Assembly (NCBI RefSeq): GCF_013248995.1
Contig: NZ_JABRPK010000002.1
Location: forward strand, 496,001 to 560,000
Source of the DNA: Frigoribacterium sp. VKM Ac-2836
Lineage (GTDB): Bacteria; Actinomycetota; Actinomycetes; Actinomycetales; Microbacteriaceae
DNA: 64,000 bases
Direction: 5' to 3'
Below the pieces are notes generated by a model, which was given only the letters and a program-made list of their open reading frames with translations, made no database searches and was not told where the DNA came from. Shown here piece after piece: positions 1-10,001 of this stretch (position 1 is its first letter; each line of letters opens with the position of its first letter). A program made the position numbers and the translations under genes.

Positions 1-413
1 ACGCCGCTGCAGCCGCGGCCTCGGACCCGGCCGCGAACGACGGCGCGACGGCGACAGCCACGGCGCCCGTCCTGCCGACGGCGCCCGAACTGGTCACGGA
101 CCCCGAGATCACGGCGTCGAACTTCTCCTCCATCTCGATCACGGTCAGCATCAACGGCAGCTACGCCCAGGCCCTGGACTTCGTCTCGAAGCTGCAGGGG
201 GGCTCGCGACTTTTCCTCGTGACGGCCTTCGCCAGCACCGGCAGCTCGGAAGGCGGCGACACGTCTGCCGTCCCGGACCAGTGGACCGTCGGCGGTCTCG
301 TCTACGTCCTCCAGGACGCCGCCGCGACCCAGGCCTCCCAGGCCGCCGAGACGCCCACGACCACCGCCGAGGGCACCGACGGCACGAGCTCGGACACGGC
401 CGCCGGCGAGTAG
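1..413 (+). CDS. PilO-like pilus assembly protein, 3' end only
   Basis: The reading frame is open from the window edge (first full codon at 3) to the TAG at 411-413, so about 136 C-terminal residues are seen. An Ala/Asp/Thr-rich linker is followed by a segment reading SSISITVSINGSYAQALDF and then LDFVSKLQGG-RLFLV, the pattern of the PilO inner-membrane pilus alignment protein, where a small alpha/beta domain follows one membrane helix. The protein ends in an acidic Thr/Ser-rich tail. Upstream genes are outside the window, so membership of a type IV pilus locus cannot be confirmed. The family call is from motif resemblance only. Confidence 0.5.
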   Translation, partial: AAAAAASDPAANDGATATATAPVLPTAPELVTDPEITASNFSSISITVSINGSYAQALDFVSKLQGGSRLFLVTAFASTGSSEGGDTSAVPDQWTVGGLVYVLQDAAATQASQAAETPTTTAEGTDGTSSDTAAGE

Positions 414-447
414 TCCAACGGCTCGTGCAGGCGCGTAGCCTCGAAGG

Positions 448-1023
448 ATGTCCCGCGCCGTCTACGCCGTCATGGGCACCGTCCTCTTCGGTGCGCTCGT
501 CATCATGGTCGCGGGGTTCGAGGCGCTGCTGCTCGACCGCGATCCGATCGACGAACCCGACGCTGGCACGCTGCTCGGGCCTCTGATGGTCGCCGCCGCC
601 GTGCTCGTCGTCCTGCTCTCGTTGTTGCGGTCGGCGGCCCTCTCCGACGCCCGCGACGACAGGGCTCCGGAGGTGCGGGGCACGTTCCTCGCCCAGCCCG
701 CCGTGTTCGCGCGCCCGGCGGGCTCGGGCGCGACGCGCTCCGGCACCGGTGACGAGGTGGCCGGCCCCCGAGGGCCCGCACCGCACCTCCTCGTCGTCGC
801 GATCGTCACCGCGGCCCTCGTGTACGTCCTGATGCTCGCCGTCGGGGGAGTCGTCTACGGCCTCGTGCGCCAAGAGGTCGTCTGGGTGCTGCTCTTCGCC
901 GCCCGGTACGCCGTGTCACCGTTCGTGATCGGCTCCGCGGTGTGCGCCGGACTCGTCGTCGGGGGCACGCTCGCGGTGTCCCGAGTCGACCCGGGGCGTT
1001 CCGACCCTCGACCATTTGATTAA
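448..1023 (+). CDS. Small integral membrane protein of unknown function
   Basis: A 191-residue protein starting at ATG 448, with four likely membrane helices: about residues 7-28, 44-62, 110-135 and 142-172. A charged Arg/Asp/Gly-rich cytosolic or external loop (about 63-107) joins the two hairpins. No catalytic motif was recognised and no function is proposed. It lies 34 bp after the PilO-like gene and its last codons overlap the -35 box of the str operon promoter, so the stop TAA (1021-1023) is part of that promoter region. This suggests a gene fixed in place by its neighbour rather than co-transcribed with rpsL. Confidence 0.75.
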   Translation: MSRAVYAVMGTVLFGALVIMVAGFEALLLDRDPIDEPDAGTLLGPLMVAAAVLVVLLSLLRSAALSDARDDRAPEVRGTFLAQPAVFARPAGSGATRSGTGDEVAGPRGPAPHLLVVAIVTAALVYVLMLAVGGVVYGLVRQEVVWVLLFAARYAVSPFVIGSAVCAGLVVGGTLAVSRVDPGRSDPRPFD

Positions 1024-1044
1024 GGCACTACCGCAAGATAAGCT
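1016..1044 (+). promoter_or_regulatory. str operon promoter
   Basis: TTGATT at 1016-1021, a 17-bp spacer and TAAGCT at 1039-1044 make a good vegetative-sigma promoter. Transcription would begin near 1051 and leave a leader of about 180 nt before rpsL. The -35 overlaps the stop codon of the preceding gene. Confidence 0.75.
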
Positions 1045-1099
1045 CTTTCGGGTGTGCGCCTGACCGCGCGCCCGAATAAAAGCCCCCTCGACCTCGCGG

Positions 1100-1155
1100 C
1101 CGAGACGGGCAGACCGTCTCGGTCACCGAGACGAGGATGCCGGCTGATCAGCCGG
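1100..1155 (+). promoter_or_regulatory. Structured leader of the str operon
   Basis: Three arms are visible. CCGAGACGG (1100-1108) pairs perfectly with CCGTCTCGG (1114-1122) over a 5-nt loop. The second arm can instead pair with ACCGAGACG (1125-1133), so the two hairpins exclude each other. A 16-bp perfect palindrome, CCGGCTGATCAGCCGG, follows at 1140-1155. The rpsL ribosome binding site starts about 65 nt later. Attenuation or ribosomal-protein feedback is an inference. Confidence 0.55.
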
Positions 1156-1232
1156 ACAGAGCAGAGCGATGCGAGAGCAGCGCGACTCGGCGTGTTCGAG
1201 AGGACGACGTCGAGATCCGATGAGGAGAACCA

Positions 1233-1607
1233 GTGCCAACTATTCAGCAGCTGGTCCGCAAGGGACGCACGCCGAAGGTCGTCAAGACCAAGGCCCCCGC
1301 CCTGAAGGCCAACCCCCAGCAGCGTGGCGTGTGCACCCGTGTGTACACCACCACCCCCAAGAAGCCGAACTCGGCGCTCCGCAAGGTCGCCCGTGTCAAG
1401 CTCTCGAACGGCACCGAGGTCACCGCCTACATCCCCGGCGAGGGTCACAACCTGCAAGAGCACTCGATGGTGCTCGTCCGCGGCGGTCGTGTGAAAGACC
1501 TCCCCGGTGTGCGTTACAAGATCGTCCGTGGCGCGCTCGACACCCAGGCCGTCAAGAACCGCAAGCAGGCGCGCAGCCGCTACGGAGCGAAAGCAGAGAA
1601 GAAGTAA
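1233..1607 (+). CDS. rpsL: 30S ribosomal protein S12
   Basis: A 124-residue S12, full length for the family, starting at GTG 1233 behind an AGGAG site. It helps decode at the A site of the small subunit. The streptomycin-contact loops carry the susceptible residues: Lys43 in the [13 protein letters not shown] segment and Lys88/Pro91 in GGRVKDLPG. It is the first gene of the str operon; its stop overlaps the rpsG start (TAATG), which indicates translational coupling. Confidence 0.98.
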   Translation: MPTIQQLVRKGRTPKVVKTKAPALKANPQQRGVCTRVYTTTPKKPNSALRKVARVKLSNGTEVTAYIPGEGHNLQEHSMVLVRGGRVKDLPGVRYKIVRGALDTQAVKNRKQARSRYGAKAEKK

Positions 1608-2077
1608 TGCCTCGTAAAGGACCCGCTCCCAAGCGCCCTGTCGTCGCCGACCCGGTCTACGGTGCTCCGATCGTCAGCCAGCTCGTCAACAAGATCCTCC
1701 TCGACGGCAAGAAGGGCCTCGCCGAGCGCATCGTCTACGGTGCTCTCGCCGGCGTCTCCGCCAAGAACGACCAGGACGCGGTCGCCACGCTGAAGAAGGC
1801 GCTCGACAACGTGCGCCCCACGCTCGAGGTCCGCTCGCGTCGCGTCGGCGGTTCGACCTACCAGGTCCCCGTCGAGGTCAAGCCCCACCGCGCCAACACC
1901 CTGGCCCTCCGCTGGCTCACCAGCTACGCCAAGGCTCGTCGCGAGAAGACGATGACCGAGCGTCTCATGAACGAGATCCTCGACGCGTCGAACGGTCTCG
2001 GCGCCGCTGTCAAGCGTCGCGAAGACACGCACAAGATGGCCGAGTCGAACAAGGCCTTCGCGCACTACCGCTGGTAA
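1607..2077 (+). CDS. rpsG: 30S ribosomal protein S7
   Basis: A 156-residue S7, the primary binder of the 3' domain of 16S rRNA. It begins [12 protein letters not shown] and ends with the conserved AHYRW tail. Its ATG shares one base with the rpsL stop codon. In other bacteria S7 represses its own operon; here the leader upstream of rpsL and the hairpin after rpsG are the places such control could act, but this is not shown by the sequence. Confidence 0.98.
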   Translation: MPRKGPAPKRPVVADPVYGAPIVSQLVNKILLDGKKGLAERIVYGALAGVSAKNDQDAVATLKKALDNVRPTLEVRSRRVGGSTYQVPVEVKPHRANTLALRWLTSYAKARREKTMTERLMNEILDASNGLGAAVKRREDTHKMAESNKAFAHYRW

Positions 2078-2083
2078 CCGGCA

Positions 2084-2126
2084 CGAGGAGGCGCGGTGTG
2101 CGCACGACGCGCACCGCACCTCCTCG
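2084..2126. repeat. Inverted pair of the GAGGAGGCGCGG repeat between rpsG and fusA
   Basis: An exact repeat copy (2085-2096) is followed by an inverted, slightly altered copy (CACCGCACCTCCTC, within 2113-2125). Together they fold into a long imperfect hairpin with arms 2084-2103 and 2109-2126 and a 5-nt loop. It has no T run, so it looks more like an mRNA-processing or partial-termination hairpin than an intrinsic terminator. Confidence 0.7.
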
Positions 2127-2164
2127 TCCCCCCAACTTCCCCACCTACCCCTTCGGAGGAACCT

Positions 2165-4279
2165 GTGGCACAGGACGTGCTCACCGACCTGAACAAGGTC
2201 CGCAACATCGGCATCATGGCGCACATCGATGCTGGCAAGACGACGACCACCGAGCGCATCCTGTACTACACGGGCATCACCCACAAGATCGGTGAGGTGC
2301 ACGACGGTGCAGCCACCATGGACTGGATGGCGCAAGAGCAAGAGCGTGGCATCACGATCACCTCGGCGGCGACGACCTGCTTCTGGAACAAGAACCAGAT
2401 CAACATCATCGACACCCCCGGCCACGTCGACTTCACGGTCGAGGTCGAGCGTTCGCTTCGCGTGCTCGACGGTGCCGTCGCCGTCTTCGACGGCAAAGAG
2501 GGCGTCGAGCCTCAGTCCGAGACCGTCTGGCGTCAGGCCGACAAGTACGACGTGCCGCGCATCTGCTTCGTCAACAAGATGGACAAGCTCGGTGCCGACT
2601 TCTACTTCACGGTCGACACGATCATCAACCGCCTCGGCGCCAAGCCGCTGGTGATGCAGCTCCCGATCGGTTCCGAGAGCTCCTTCGAGGGCGTCGTCGA
2701 CCTGGTCGAGATGCGTGCCCTCACGTGGCGTGGTGACGCCAAGGGAGACGTCGAGCTGGGCGCGAAGTACGAGATCGAAGAGATCCCGGAAGACCTCAAG
2801 GAGAAGGCCGCGGAGTACCGCGCCAAGCTGCTCGAGACCGTCGCCGAGTCCGACGACGTGCTGCTCGAGAAGTACTTCGGTGGCGAAGAGCTCACGATCG
2901 CCGAGATCAAGGGTGCCGTCCGCAAGATGACGGTCAACTCCGAGCTCTACCCGATCTTCTGCGGTTCGGCCTTCAAGAACCGCGGCGTGCAGCCGATGCT
3001 CGACGCGGTCATCGACTACCTGCCTTCGCCGCTCGACGTGCCTCCCATGGAGGGCCACGACGTCCGCGACGCCGAGAAGATCATCATCCGCAAGCCCGAG
3101 TCGAGCGAGCCCTTCTCGGCTCTCGCCTTCAAGGTCGCGGTGCACCCCTTCTTCGGTCGTCTCACCTACGTCCGCGTCTACTCGGGTTCGATCGAGTCCG
3201 GCGCCCAGGTCATCAACTCGACCAAGGACAAGAAAGAGCGCATCGGCAAGATCTTCCAGATGCACTCCAACAAGGAGAACCCCGTCGACAGTGTGACCGC
3301 GGGTCACATCTACGCCGTCATCGGGCTCAAGTTCACCACCACCGGTGACACCTTGTGCGATCCGTCCGAGCAGATCGTCCTCGAGTCGATGACGTTCCCC
3401 GAGCCCGTCATCGAGGTCGCCATCGAGCCGAAGACCAAGGCCGACCAAGAGAAGCTGTCGCTGGCCATCCAGAAGCTCGCCGAAGAAGACCCGACGTTCC
3501 GCGTCGAGCTCAACGCCGAGACGGGCCAGACGGTCATCAAGGGCATGGGCGAGCTCCACCTCGACATCCTGGTCGACCGCATGAAGCGCGAGTTCAACGT
3601 CGAGGCCAACGTGGGCAAGCCCCAGGTCGCGTACCGCGAGACCCTCAAGAAGGGCATCGAGCGTTACGACTACACCCACAAGAAGCAGACCGGTGGTTCG
3701 GGTCAGTTCGCCAAGGTGCAGATCGCTCTCGAGCCCTTCGAGGTCACGGCCGAGTCGACCTACGAGTTCGTCAACAAGGTCACCGGTGGTCGCATCCCCC
3801 GCGAGTACATCCCGTCGGTCGATGCCGGAATCCAGGACGCCATGCAGGTCGGCGTGCTCGCCGGCTACCCGACGGTTGGCGTCCGCGCGCTCCTGCTCGA
3901 CGGTGCGGCGCACGACGTCGACTCGTCCGAGATGGCGTTCAAGATCGCTGGGTCGATCGCCTACAAAGAGGCGGCTCGCAAGGCCCAGCCCGTTCTCCTC
4001 GAGCCGCTCATGGCGGTCGAGGTCCGTACGCCCGAGGAATACATGGGCGACGTCATCGGCGACCTCAGCTCGCGACGCGGGCAGATCTCGTCGATGGAAG
4101 ACGCCAGTGGTGTGAAGGTCGTTCGGGCCAGCGTGCCGCTGTCGGAGATGTTCGGTTACGTCGGAGACCTGCGGTCGAAGACCTCGGGCCGGGCCGTCTA
4201 CTCGATGACGTTCGAGTCGTACCAAGAGGTGCCCTCGGCCGTCGCCGAAGAGATCATCCAGAAGAACAAGGGCGAATAG
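2165..4279 (+). CDS. fusA: Translation elongation factor G
   Basis: The 704-residue ribosome translocase. The GTG at 2165 is chosen because a GGAGGA site sits just upstream and the protein then begins [21 protein letters not shown] as in the family; the frame is open further upstream but that part is low complexity. The G-domain motifs are AHIDAGKTT (G1), RGITI (G2), DTPGHVDF (G3) and NKMD (G4), followed by domains II to V of normal length. It is the third gene of the str operon. A candidate hairpin (about 4293-4307) and a TAACAT box lie between it and tuf, so tuf may also have its own promoter. Confidence 0.98.
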   Translation: MAQDVLTDLNKVRNIGIMAHIDAGKTTTTERILYYTGITHKIGEVHDGAATMDWMAQEQERGITITSAATTCFWNKNQINIIDTPGHVDFTVEVERSLRVLDGAVAVFDGKEGVEPQSETVWRQADKYDVPRICFVNKMDKLGADFYFTVDTIINRLGAKPLVMQLPIGSESSFEGVVDLVEMRALTWRGDAKGDVELGAKYEIEEIPEDLKEKAAEYRAKLLETVAESDDVLLEKYFGGEELTIAEIKGAVRKMTVNSELYPIFCGSAFKNRGVQPMLDAVIDYLPSPLDVPPMEGHDVRDAEKIIIRKPESSEPFSALAFKVAVHPFFGRLTYVRVYSGSIESGAQVINSTKDKKERIGKIFQMHSNKENPVDSVTAGHIYAVIGLKFTTTGDTLCDPSEQIVLESMTFPEPVIEVAIEPKTKADQEKLSLAIQKLAEEDPTFRVELNAETGQTVIKGMGELHLDILVDRMKREFNVEANVGKPQVAYRETLKKGIERYDYTHKKQTGGSGQFAKVQIALEPFEVTAESTYEFVNKVTGGRIPREYIPSVDAGIQDAMQVGVLAGYPTVGVRALLLDGAAHDVDSSEMAFKIAGSIAYKEAARKAQPVLLEPLMAVEVRTPEEYMGDVIGDLSSRRGQISSMEDASGVKVVRASVPLSEMFGYVGDLRSKTSGRAVYSMTFESYQEVPSAVAEEIIQKNKGE

Positions 4280-4407
4280 TCCTGAACCGCGTGGTCGTCC
4301 GACGACCGCGTAACATGTACACACACCAATCCGCGAGGCGTCCGGTAGGCCGGGTCATCGACCCGGCCCCCGGCCGCACCGCAACCGAGTCCTGAGGAGG
4401 ACCCACA

Positions 4408-5598
<1,191 letters not shown>

Positions 5599-5630
5599 CC
5601 ACTGCCTCGGCAGTGCTGCTGATCTGACGA

Positions 5631-5664
5631 AAAGAGGTCAGGCCCCACGGGGTCTGGCCTCTTT
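5631..5664 (+). terminator. Intrinsic terminator of the str operon
   Basis: A stem of about 15 bp with two G-U pairs has arms AAAGAGGTCAGGCCCC and GGTCTGGCCTCTTT around a short loop, with A-rich 5' and T-rich 3' ends. A smaller hairpin, CACTGCC-TC-GGCAGTG at 5600-5615, sits just after the tuf stop codon. Confidence 0.85.
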
Positions 5665-5724
5665 CGCGTTCCCGGTGCACGATGGAACGGACGTCGGAGG
5701 GTCCGGCGCCGACAGGAGGACGTC

Positions 5725-5937
5725 ATGGCTGGCTTCGACGACATCACCAAGAAGGCCCAGGCCTTCCTGAAGGACGGCAAGGTGCAAGAGGCACTGAAGA
5801 GCGAGAAAGCCGAGGGCGTCAGCGACAACATCCTCGACGCCGTCGCCAACGCGACCGACAAGGCCACCGGTGGCAAGCACAGCGACAAGATCCAGCAGGC
5901 GAAAGAGCAGGCCGACAAGAAGCTCGGCAACCAATAG
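5725..5937 (+). CDS. MT0933-like (Rv0909-type) antitoxin-family small protein
   Basis: A 70-residue, highly charged, helical protein starting at ATG 5725 with an AGGAGG site. The pattern is FDDITKKAQAFLKDGKVQEA, then KATGGKHSDKIQQAKEQADK, then a short KKLGNQ end. The central TGGK-S-DKI-A element is characteristic of the actinobacterial MT0933 antitoxin family. No toxin gene is adjacent, and members of this family are often solitary, so a toxin-antitoxin role should not be assumed. It is monocistronic, lying between the str terminator and its own terminator. Confidence 0.7.
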   Translation: MAGFDDITKKAQAFLKDGKVQEALKSEKAEGVSDNILDAVANATDKATGGKHSDKIQQAKEQADKKLGNQ

Positions 5938-5946
5938 CTCCACGTC

Positions 5947-5978
5947 GCGAAGCCCCCTCCTCACGGCGGGGGCTTCGC
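5947..5978 (+). terminator. Intrinsic terminator after the small antitoxin-family gene
   Basis: A perfect 11-bp stem (GCGAAGCCCCC at 5947-5957 with GGGGGCTTCGC at 5968-5978) lies 10 nt after the stop codon. Confidence 0.8.
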
Positions 5979-6025
5979 TGTACCCCGCCCAGCCCCCTCG
6001 GCGACGAGCGGTGTTCACTCGACCG

Positions 6026-7018
6026 ATGCCGCGCCTCCGGAGGACCGATTCGAGCCGCCCCGGGTTGACCCGGGTCAAAGCCGGACGTGGTTTCTCGTAC
6101 CGCACCGCCGACGGGACCGCCGTCGCAGACACCGAGTTGCGAGGCCGCATCGAGGCGCTCGCCATCCCGCCGGCTTGGACCGACGTCTGGATCTCCCCTT
6201 ACGAGAACGGCCACATCCAGGCCACCGGCCTCGATGCGGCAGGGCGACGCCAGTACATCTACCACCCGACCTGGCGCGAACAGAAGGACCGCATCAAGTT
6301 CGACCGGGCGCTGGCCCTCGCCGAGTCCCTGCCGACGGCCCGTCGCTTCGTCACCCGCGACCTCCGACTCGACGGGGCCGGTCGGGACCGGGTACTGGCG
6401 GCGGCGTTCCGCATGCTCGACACCGGTTCGTTGCGCGTGGGCTCCGAGCGTTACGCCCAAGAGCACGGCAGCCACGGCCTCTCCACCCTGCTCTGCGCGC
6501 ACGCGACCGTGTCGGGCGACACCGTCGCGTTGGCGTTCCCCGGCAAGAGCGGGCAGGACTGGGACTCCGAGATCCGGGACGCCGACCTCGCGGCCGTCGT
6601 CCGCAGCCTCAAACGACGAGGCGGACGAGCCCGGTTGCTGGCCTGGAAGGTCGACGCCGGGGGAGCGAAGGAGGCGCGGGCGGCTTGGCACCCCCTCCGG
6701 GCGACCGAGATCAACGAGTACGTCAAAGAGAAGGCGGGCGACGAGTTCACGGCAAAGGACTTCCGCACCTTGCACGGTACCGTCGCCGCTGCCGTCAGCC
6801 TGGCCCGTTCCGGGCCGCAGGCGACGGCCTCCCGCCAGTCGAGGTCGCTCGCGCAGGCGATGCGCGCCGCCGCCGCCGTGCTGGGCAACACCCCGGCCAT
6901 CGCGAAGTCCTCGTACGTCGATCCCCGGCTGGTCGACGCCTACCGCCACGGTGAGACGATCGACCCTGCCCGCGTCCACGCCGCGGAGTCCGAGATCAGG
7001 GCGTTGCTGTTCCGCTGA
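6026..7018 (+). CDS. DNA topoisomerase IB (poxvirus type)
   Basis: A 330-residue type IB topoisomerase, which relaxes supercoils through a 3'-phosphotyrosine intermediate. The N-terminal domain has the family's SPYENGHIQATG-D--GRRQY-YHP-WRE signature. The catalytic domain has VGSERYAQEHGSHGLSTL (first Arg region), a basic KRRGG region, TLHGTVAAA (His region) and the C-terminal SSYVDPRLVDAY with the presumed catalytic Tyr. ATG 6026 is preferred; a GTG at 6011 is also possible and no strong ribosome site is visible. The start codon lies inside a CGCGCCTCC near-copy of the dispersed repeat. Such enzymes are sporadic accessory genes in actinobacteria. Confidence 0.9.
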   Translation: MPRLRRTDSSRPGLTRVKAGRGFSYRTADGTAVADTELRGRIEALAIPPAWTDVWISPYENGHIQATGLDAAGRRQYIYHPTWREQKDRIKFDRALALAESLPTARRFVTRDLRLDGAGRDRVLAAAFRMLDTGSLRVGSERYAQEHGSHGLSTLLCAHATVSGDTVALAFPGKSGQDWDSEIRDADLAAVVRSLKRRGGRARLLAWKVDAGGAKEARAAWHPLRATEINEYVKEKAGDEFTAKDFRTLHGTVAAAVSLARSGPQATASRQSRSLAQAMRAAAAVLGNTPAIAKSSYVDPRLVDAYRHGETIDPARVHAAESEIRALLFR

Positions 7019-7122
7019 GGCCGCTCAGGGGCGTCGACGTCTCGCAGTCCGCAGAGGGACCCCGTCGTGACGTAACCTAGAGGGTCGCGTCCCGTTCGGG
7101 GCGCCCGAGAGGAACAACTGCA

Positions 7123-7962
7123 GTGACTGACGAGTGCATCCACGGATTCGAGCGAGAGTTGTGCGACATCTGCGCTCCCCGCAAGCGGGAGGGCGTCGCC
7201 GATGGCATGCCCTCGGCCGCCGCACGGTCGGTCACCACCCGCCGCCGCCCCTCCAATCGCAAGCCCGAGTCGTTGCGCAGCACGCCCGCACTGGCCCGTG
7301 ACTCCGCCGCCGTGGCCGTGGCCGCACAGTCGGCCGCCGCTCCTGTCCCCGAGTTCTCCACCCAACGCGCCTACCACTGGACCCACGTCTCGAACCTGCC
7401 CGGCATCCTCGAGGCCGGCGCCCTGCGAGCCGAAGCCAGCCCCGTGCTCGACATCAGCTCCGAGGCCACACGCGCCCTCCGCGCCTCCGTTACGACCGCC
7501 TCGGGCCAGCCCGTCGCCGCGCACGTCCCGTTCTCGCTGTCGCCCCACGCGACCGCCTGGGACGCCGTCCGTACCGGCGCCGAGGGCTACGAGTGGTCCG
7601 AGGCCGCACGTGAGGCCCGCGCGATCGACTTCGTCATGCTCGTCGTTCCCGTCGCCTCGCTCGGAGACGACTTCGTGGTGACCGAGGGTGATGCGGCCGT
7701 CGAAGGCGTCCGCGCAGCCGCAGGGCTCGACGACGCGTCGTCGATGGTTCGTCGTTTCAGCCTGAAGGACCCCGACCTCCTCGGCCCCGAGGTGCTCGTC
7801 CCGGGAACGGTGCCCTTCTCGTCGGTGACCCTCGTCGGCGTCCCGAACGACAAGGTCCGCGATGCCGTCAAAGAGACGCTCGCCGAGCTGGGTGCCGCGG
7901 CACCACGGGTCGCCGTCTACCCGCCGTGGTTCCGCCCGGCCCCGGTCGTCGAAGCGGTCTGA
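7123..7962 (+). CDS. DarT-like (DUF4433-type) ADP-ribosyltransferase with N-terminal Cys/His cluster
   Basis: A 279-residue protein starting at GTG 7123 (AGAGGAAC site). Residues 5-17 contain C-x-H-x6-C-x2-C, a likely zinc-binding knuckle, followed by a basic, disordered linker to about 80. Residues 84-101 read YHWTHVSNLPGILEAGAL, the NAD-binding start of DarT-type single-strand-DNA ADP-ribosyltransferases (compare YH-T---NLP-IL--G-L). The later segment PEVLVPGTVPFSSV around residues 222-235 resembles the region holding the DarT catalytic Glu (Glu223 here). No DarG-like macrodomain antitoxin gene is next to it. DNA modification is an inference from family resemblance; the protein could be a divergent member with another target. 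Confidence 0.6.
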   Translation: MTDECIHGFERELCDICAPRKREGVADGMPSAAARSVTTRRRPSNRKPESLRSTPALARDSAAVAVAAQSAAAPVPEFSTQRAYHWTHVSNLPGILEAGALRAEASPVLDISSEATRALRASVTTASGQPVAAHVPFSLSPHATAWDAVRTGAEGYEWSEAAREARAIDFVMLVVPVASLGDDFVVTEGDAAVEGVRAAAGLDDASSMVRRFSLKDPDLLGPEVLVPGTVPFSSVTLVGVPNDKVRDAVKETLAELGAAAPRVAVYPPWFRPAPVVEAV

Positions 7963-7981
7963 GATCCGCGACACGCCCGGG

Positions 7982-8010
7982 TTGCAGCAAATGCAGGCGT
8001 GTGGCAAAAT
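7982..8010 (+). promoter_or_regulatory. S10 operon promoter
   Basis: TTGCAG at 7982-7987, a 17-bp spacer and CAAAAT at 8005-8010. Transcription would begin near 8017, leaving a leader of about 340 nt before rpsJ. Confidence 0.7.
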
Positions 8011-8359
8011 CGTCTAGTTCAACATTTCGAGCCTGGCCTCTGCGCCGGGTGTCGGATCACTGCCAGGCAGTGCACAGACGCAAGGCGTCTGGGCCGCGGG
8101 TAGAAGGACGCATCTCACAACGAAACCACCACCGTGACCTTGGGTCGCGGTGCGCCGGGGCGAAGCCCCGGGTGCAGGTGGCGGTGGCGAAGATGGCCCT
8201 CCCCGGGTCCTTCCTCGCGGGCACCGGCCGGTTTCGGCAGATGGATTGACACAAGAACAGCGGTACGCGAGAGACACGTAGTGCCAATAGATGTTCGCCC
8301 AGCGAACAGCGTCAGGCGGCCCTCGAGGTGCGCGACGTCCGAACGAGAGAGAGTCACAC
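8011..8359 (+). promoter_or_regulatory. Long untranslated leader of the S10 operon
   Basis: No convincing gene lies in this stretch. Three compact hairpins follow one another: CACTGCC-A-GGCAGTG (8058-8072), CAGACGC-AAG-GCGTCTG (8075-8091) and CCGGGGC-GAA-GCCCCGG (8155-8171). A palindromic ACCGGCCGGT lies near 8223. TTGACA at 8246-8251 could be a second promoter, but no good -10 follows at the right distance. Feedback by a ribosomal protein is a reasonable inference because S10 leaders do this in other bacteria. Confidence 0.55.
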
Positions 8360-8668
8360 ATGGCGGGACAGAAGATCCGCATCCGACTTAAGTCGTATGA
8401 CCACGAGGTCATCGACACTTCCGCGCGCAAGATCGTCGACACGGTCACCCGCGCGGGCGCTACGGTCGTCGGCCCCGTGCCGCTCCCGACCGAGAAGAAC
8501 GTGGTCGTCGTGATCCGTTCGCCCCACAAGTACAAGGACTCGCGCGAGCACTTTGAGAAGCGCACGCACAAGCGCCTCATCGACATCGTCGACCCGACGC
8601 CGAAGGCCGTCGACTCGCTCATGCGTCTCGACCTGCCTGCCGACGTCAACATCGAGATCAAGCTGTAG
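8360..8668 (+). CDS. rpsJ: 30S ribosomal protein S10
   Basis: A 102-residue S10, a component of the small-subunit head, also called NusE when it acts in antitermination. ATG 8360 gives the family N-terminus [19 protein letters not shown]; the frame is open upstream but without conserved sequence. It is the first gene of the S10 operon, with a 10-bp gap to rplC. Confidence 0.98.
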   Translation: MAGQKIRIRLKSYDHEVIDTSARKIVDTVTRAGATVVGPVPLPTEKNVVVVIRSPHKYKDSREHFEKRTHKRLIDIVDPTPKAVDSLMRLDLPADVNIEIKL

Positions 8669-8678
8669 GGGGGCGACC

Positions 8679-9335
8679 ATGACCATCAGCACCACCAAGA
8701 ACGTCAAGGGCCTGCTCGGCAAGAAGCTCGGCATGACCCAGGTCTGGGACGAGAACAACAAGCTCGTCCCCGTCACCGTCGTCGAGATCGCCCCGAACGT
8801 CGTGACCCAGGTCCGCTCGCTCGAGAAGGACGGCTACACCGCCGTGCAGATCGCGGCCGGCCAGATCGACCCCCGCAAGTCGAACAAGCCCGCCACGGGT
8901 CACTTCGACGCCGCGGGCGTCACGCCCCGCCGTCACCTCACCGAGGTCCGCACCGCCGACGCCGCCGAGTACGCACTCGGCCAGGAGCTCACGGTCGACA
9001 CCTTCGAGGCCGGCCAGAAGGTCGACGTCGTCGGCACCTCCAAGGGCAAGGGCTTCGCCGGCGTCATGAAGCGTCACAACTTCAAGGGCGTCAGCGCCTC
9101 GCACGGTGCCCACCGCAACCACCGCAAGCCCGGTTCGATCGGCGCCTCCTCGACCCCCAGCCGTGTCTTCAAGGGCATGCGCATGGCCGGTCGCATGGGT
9201 GGCGAGCGCGTCACCATCCTCAACCTCACGGTGCACGCCGTCGACGCCGAGAAGGGTCTGCTGCTCGTCAAGGGCGCCGTCCCCGGTGCTCGCGGCCGCA
9301 TCGTTTTCGTCCGCACCGCCGTGAAGGGGAAGTAG
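8679..9335 (+). CDS. rplC: 50S ribosomal protein L3
   Basis: A 218-residue L3. ATG 8679 follows a GGGGGG ribosome site. It contains [14 protein letters not shown] near the start and the long peptidyl-transferase loop [24 protein letters not shown] in the middle. It shares its operon with rplD, whose ATG is 3 nt after the L3 stop. A 10-nt piece of the dispersed repeat (GCGCCTCCTC, near 9146) lies in the loop region but is probably chance. Confidence 0.98.
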   Translation: MTISTTKNVKGLLGKKLGMTQVWDENNKLVPVTVVEIAPNVVTQVRSLEKDGYTAVQIAAGQIDPRKSNKPATGHFDAAGVTPRRHLTEVRTADAAEYALGQELTVDTFEAGQKVDVVGTSKGKGFAGVMKRHNFKGVSASHGAHRNHRKPGSIGASSTPSRVFKGMRMAGRMGGERVTILNLTVHAVDAEKGLLLVKGAVPGARGRIVFVRTAVKGK

Positions 9336-9338
9336 CTC

Positions 9339-10001
9339 ATGGCCACCACTACCGCACCGGCCGCTTCGGTCGACGTCGTCGACGCCAAGGGCAAGAAGAC
9401 CAGCACGGTCGAGCTTCCCGTCGAGCTGTTCGACGTCGTCACGAACGTCCCGCTCATCCACCAGGTCGTCGTCGCGCAGCAGGCTGCCGCGCGTCAGGGC
9501 ACGCACAAGACCAAGCGTCGCGGCGAGGTCTCCGGCGCCGGCCGCAAGCCGTTCAAGCAGAAGGGCACCGGCCGCGCCCGTCAGGGTTCGATCCGCGCTC
9601 CTCAGATGACCGGCGGTGGCATCGTCCACGGTCCCCAGCCCCGCGACTACGCGCAGCGCACCCCCAAGAAGATGATCGCCGCAGCCCTGCTCGGTGCTTT
9701 GTCGGACCGCGCTCGTGGCGCCCGCGTCCACGTCGTCGAGAGCTTCGTCGCCGACTCGATCTCGACCAAGGTCGCCCTCGAGCTGCTCGCGTCGATCGCT
9801 TCGAGCAAGCACGTCCTGATCGTCACCGATCGCGACGACACGCTGACCCTCAAGAGCGTCCGCAACGTGCCCACGGTCCACGTGATCACGTTCGACCAGC
9901 TGAACGCCTACGACGTCCTCGTCAGCGACGACATCGTCTTCACGAAGAGCGCCTTCGACGGCTTCGTCGCCTCGAAGACCAAGAAGGAGGCCACCGCATG
10001 A
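9339..10001 (+). CDS. rplD: 50S ribosomal protein L4
   Basis: A 220-residue L4 with the conserved exit-tunnel loop [32 protein letters not shown]4 is the feedback repressor of the S10 operon in E. coli; whether it acts on the leader at 8011-8359 here is unknown. The stop overlaps the rplW start (ATGA). Confidence 0.98.
   Translation: MATTTAPAASVDVVDAKGKKTSTVELPVELFDVVTNVPLIHQVVVAQQAAARQGTHKTKRRGEVSGAGRKPFKQKGTGRARQGSIRAPQMTGGGIVHGPQPRDYAQRTPKKMIAAALLGALSDRARGARVHVVESFVADSISTKVALELLASIASSKHVLIVTDRDDTLTLKSVRNVPTVHVITFDQLNAYDVLVSDDIVFTKSAFDGFVASKTKKEATA

Noticed and set aside
1580-4324. Long minus-strand open frame opposite rpsG and fusA (914 codons)
   Set aside because: It is the complement of high-GC coding sequence with low-complexity Asp/Val/Leu/Arg composition and no family motif; fusA on the other strand is certain.
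8246-8274. Second S10 promoter with TTGACA at 8246
   Set aside because: No acceptable -10 at 16-18 bp; kept only as a remark in the leader entry.
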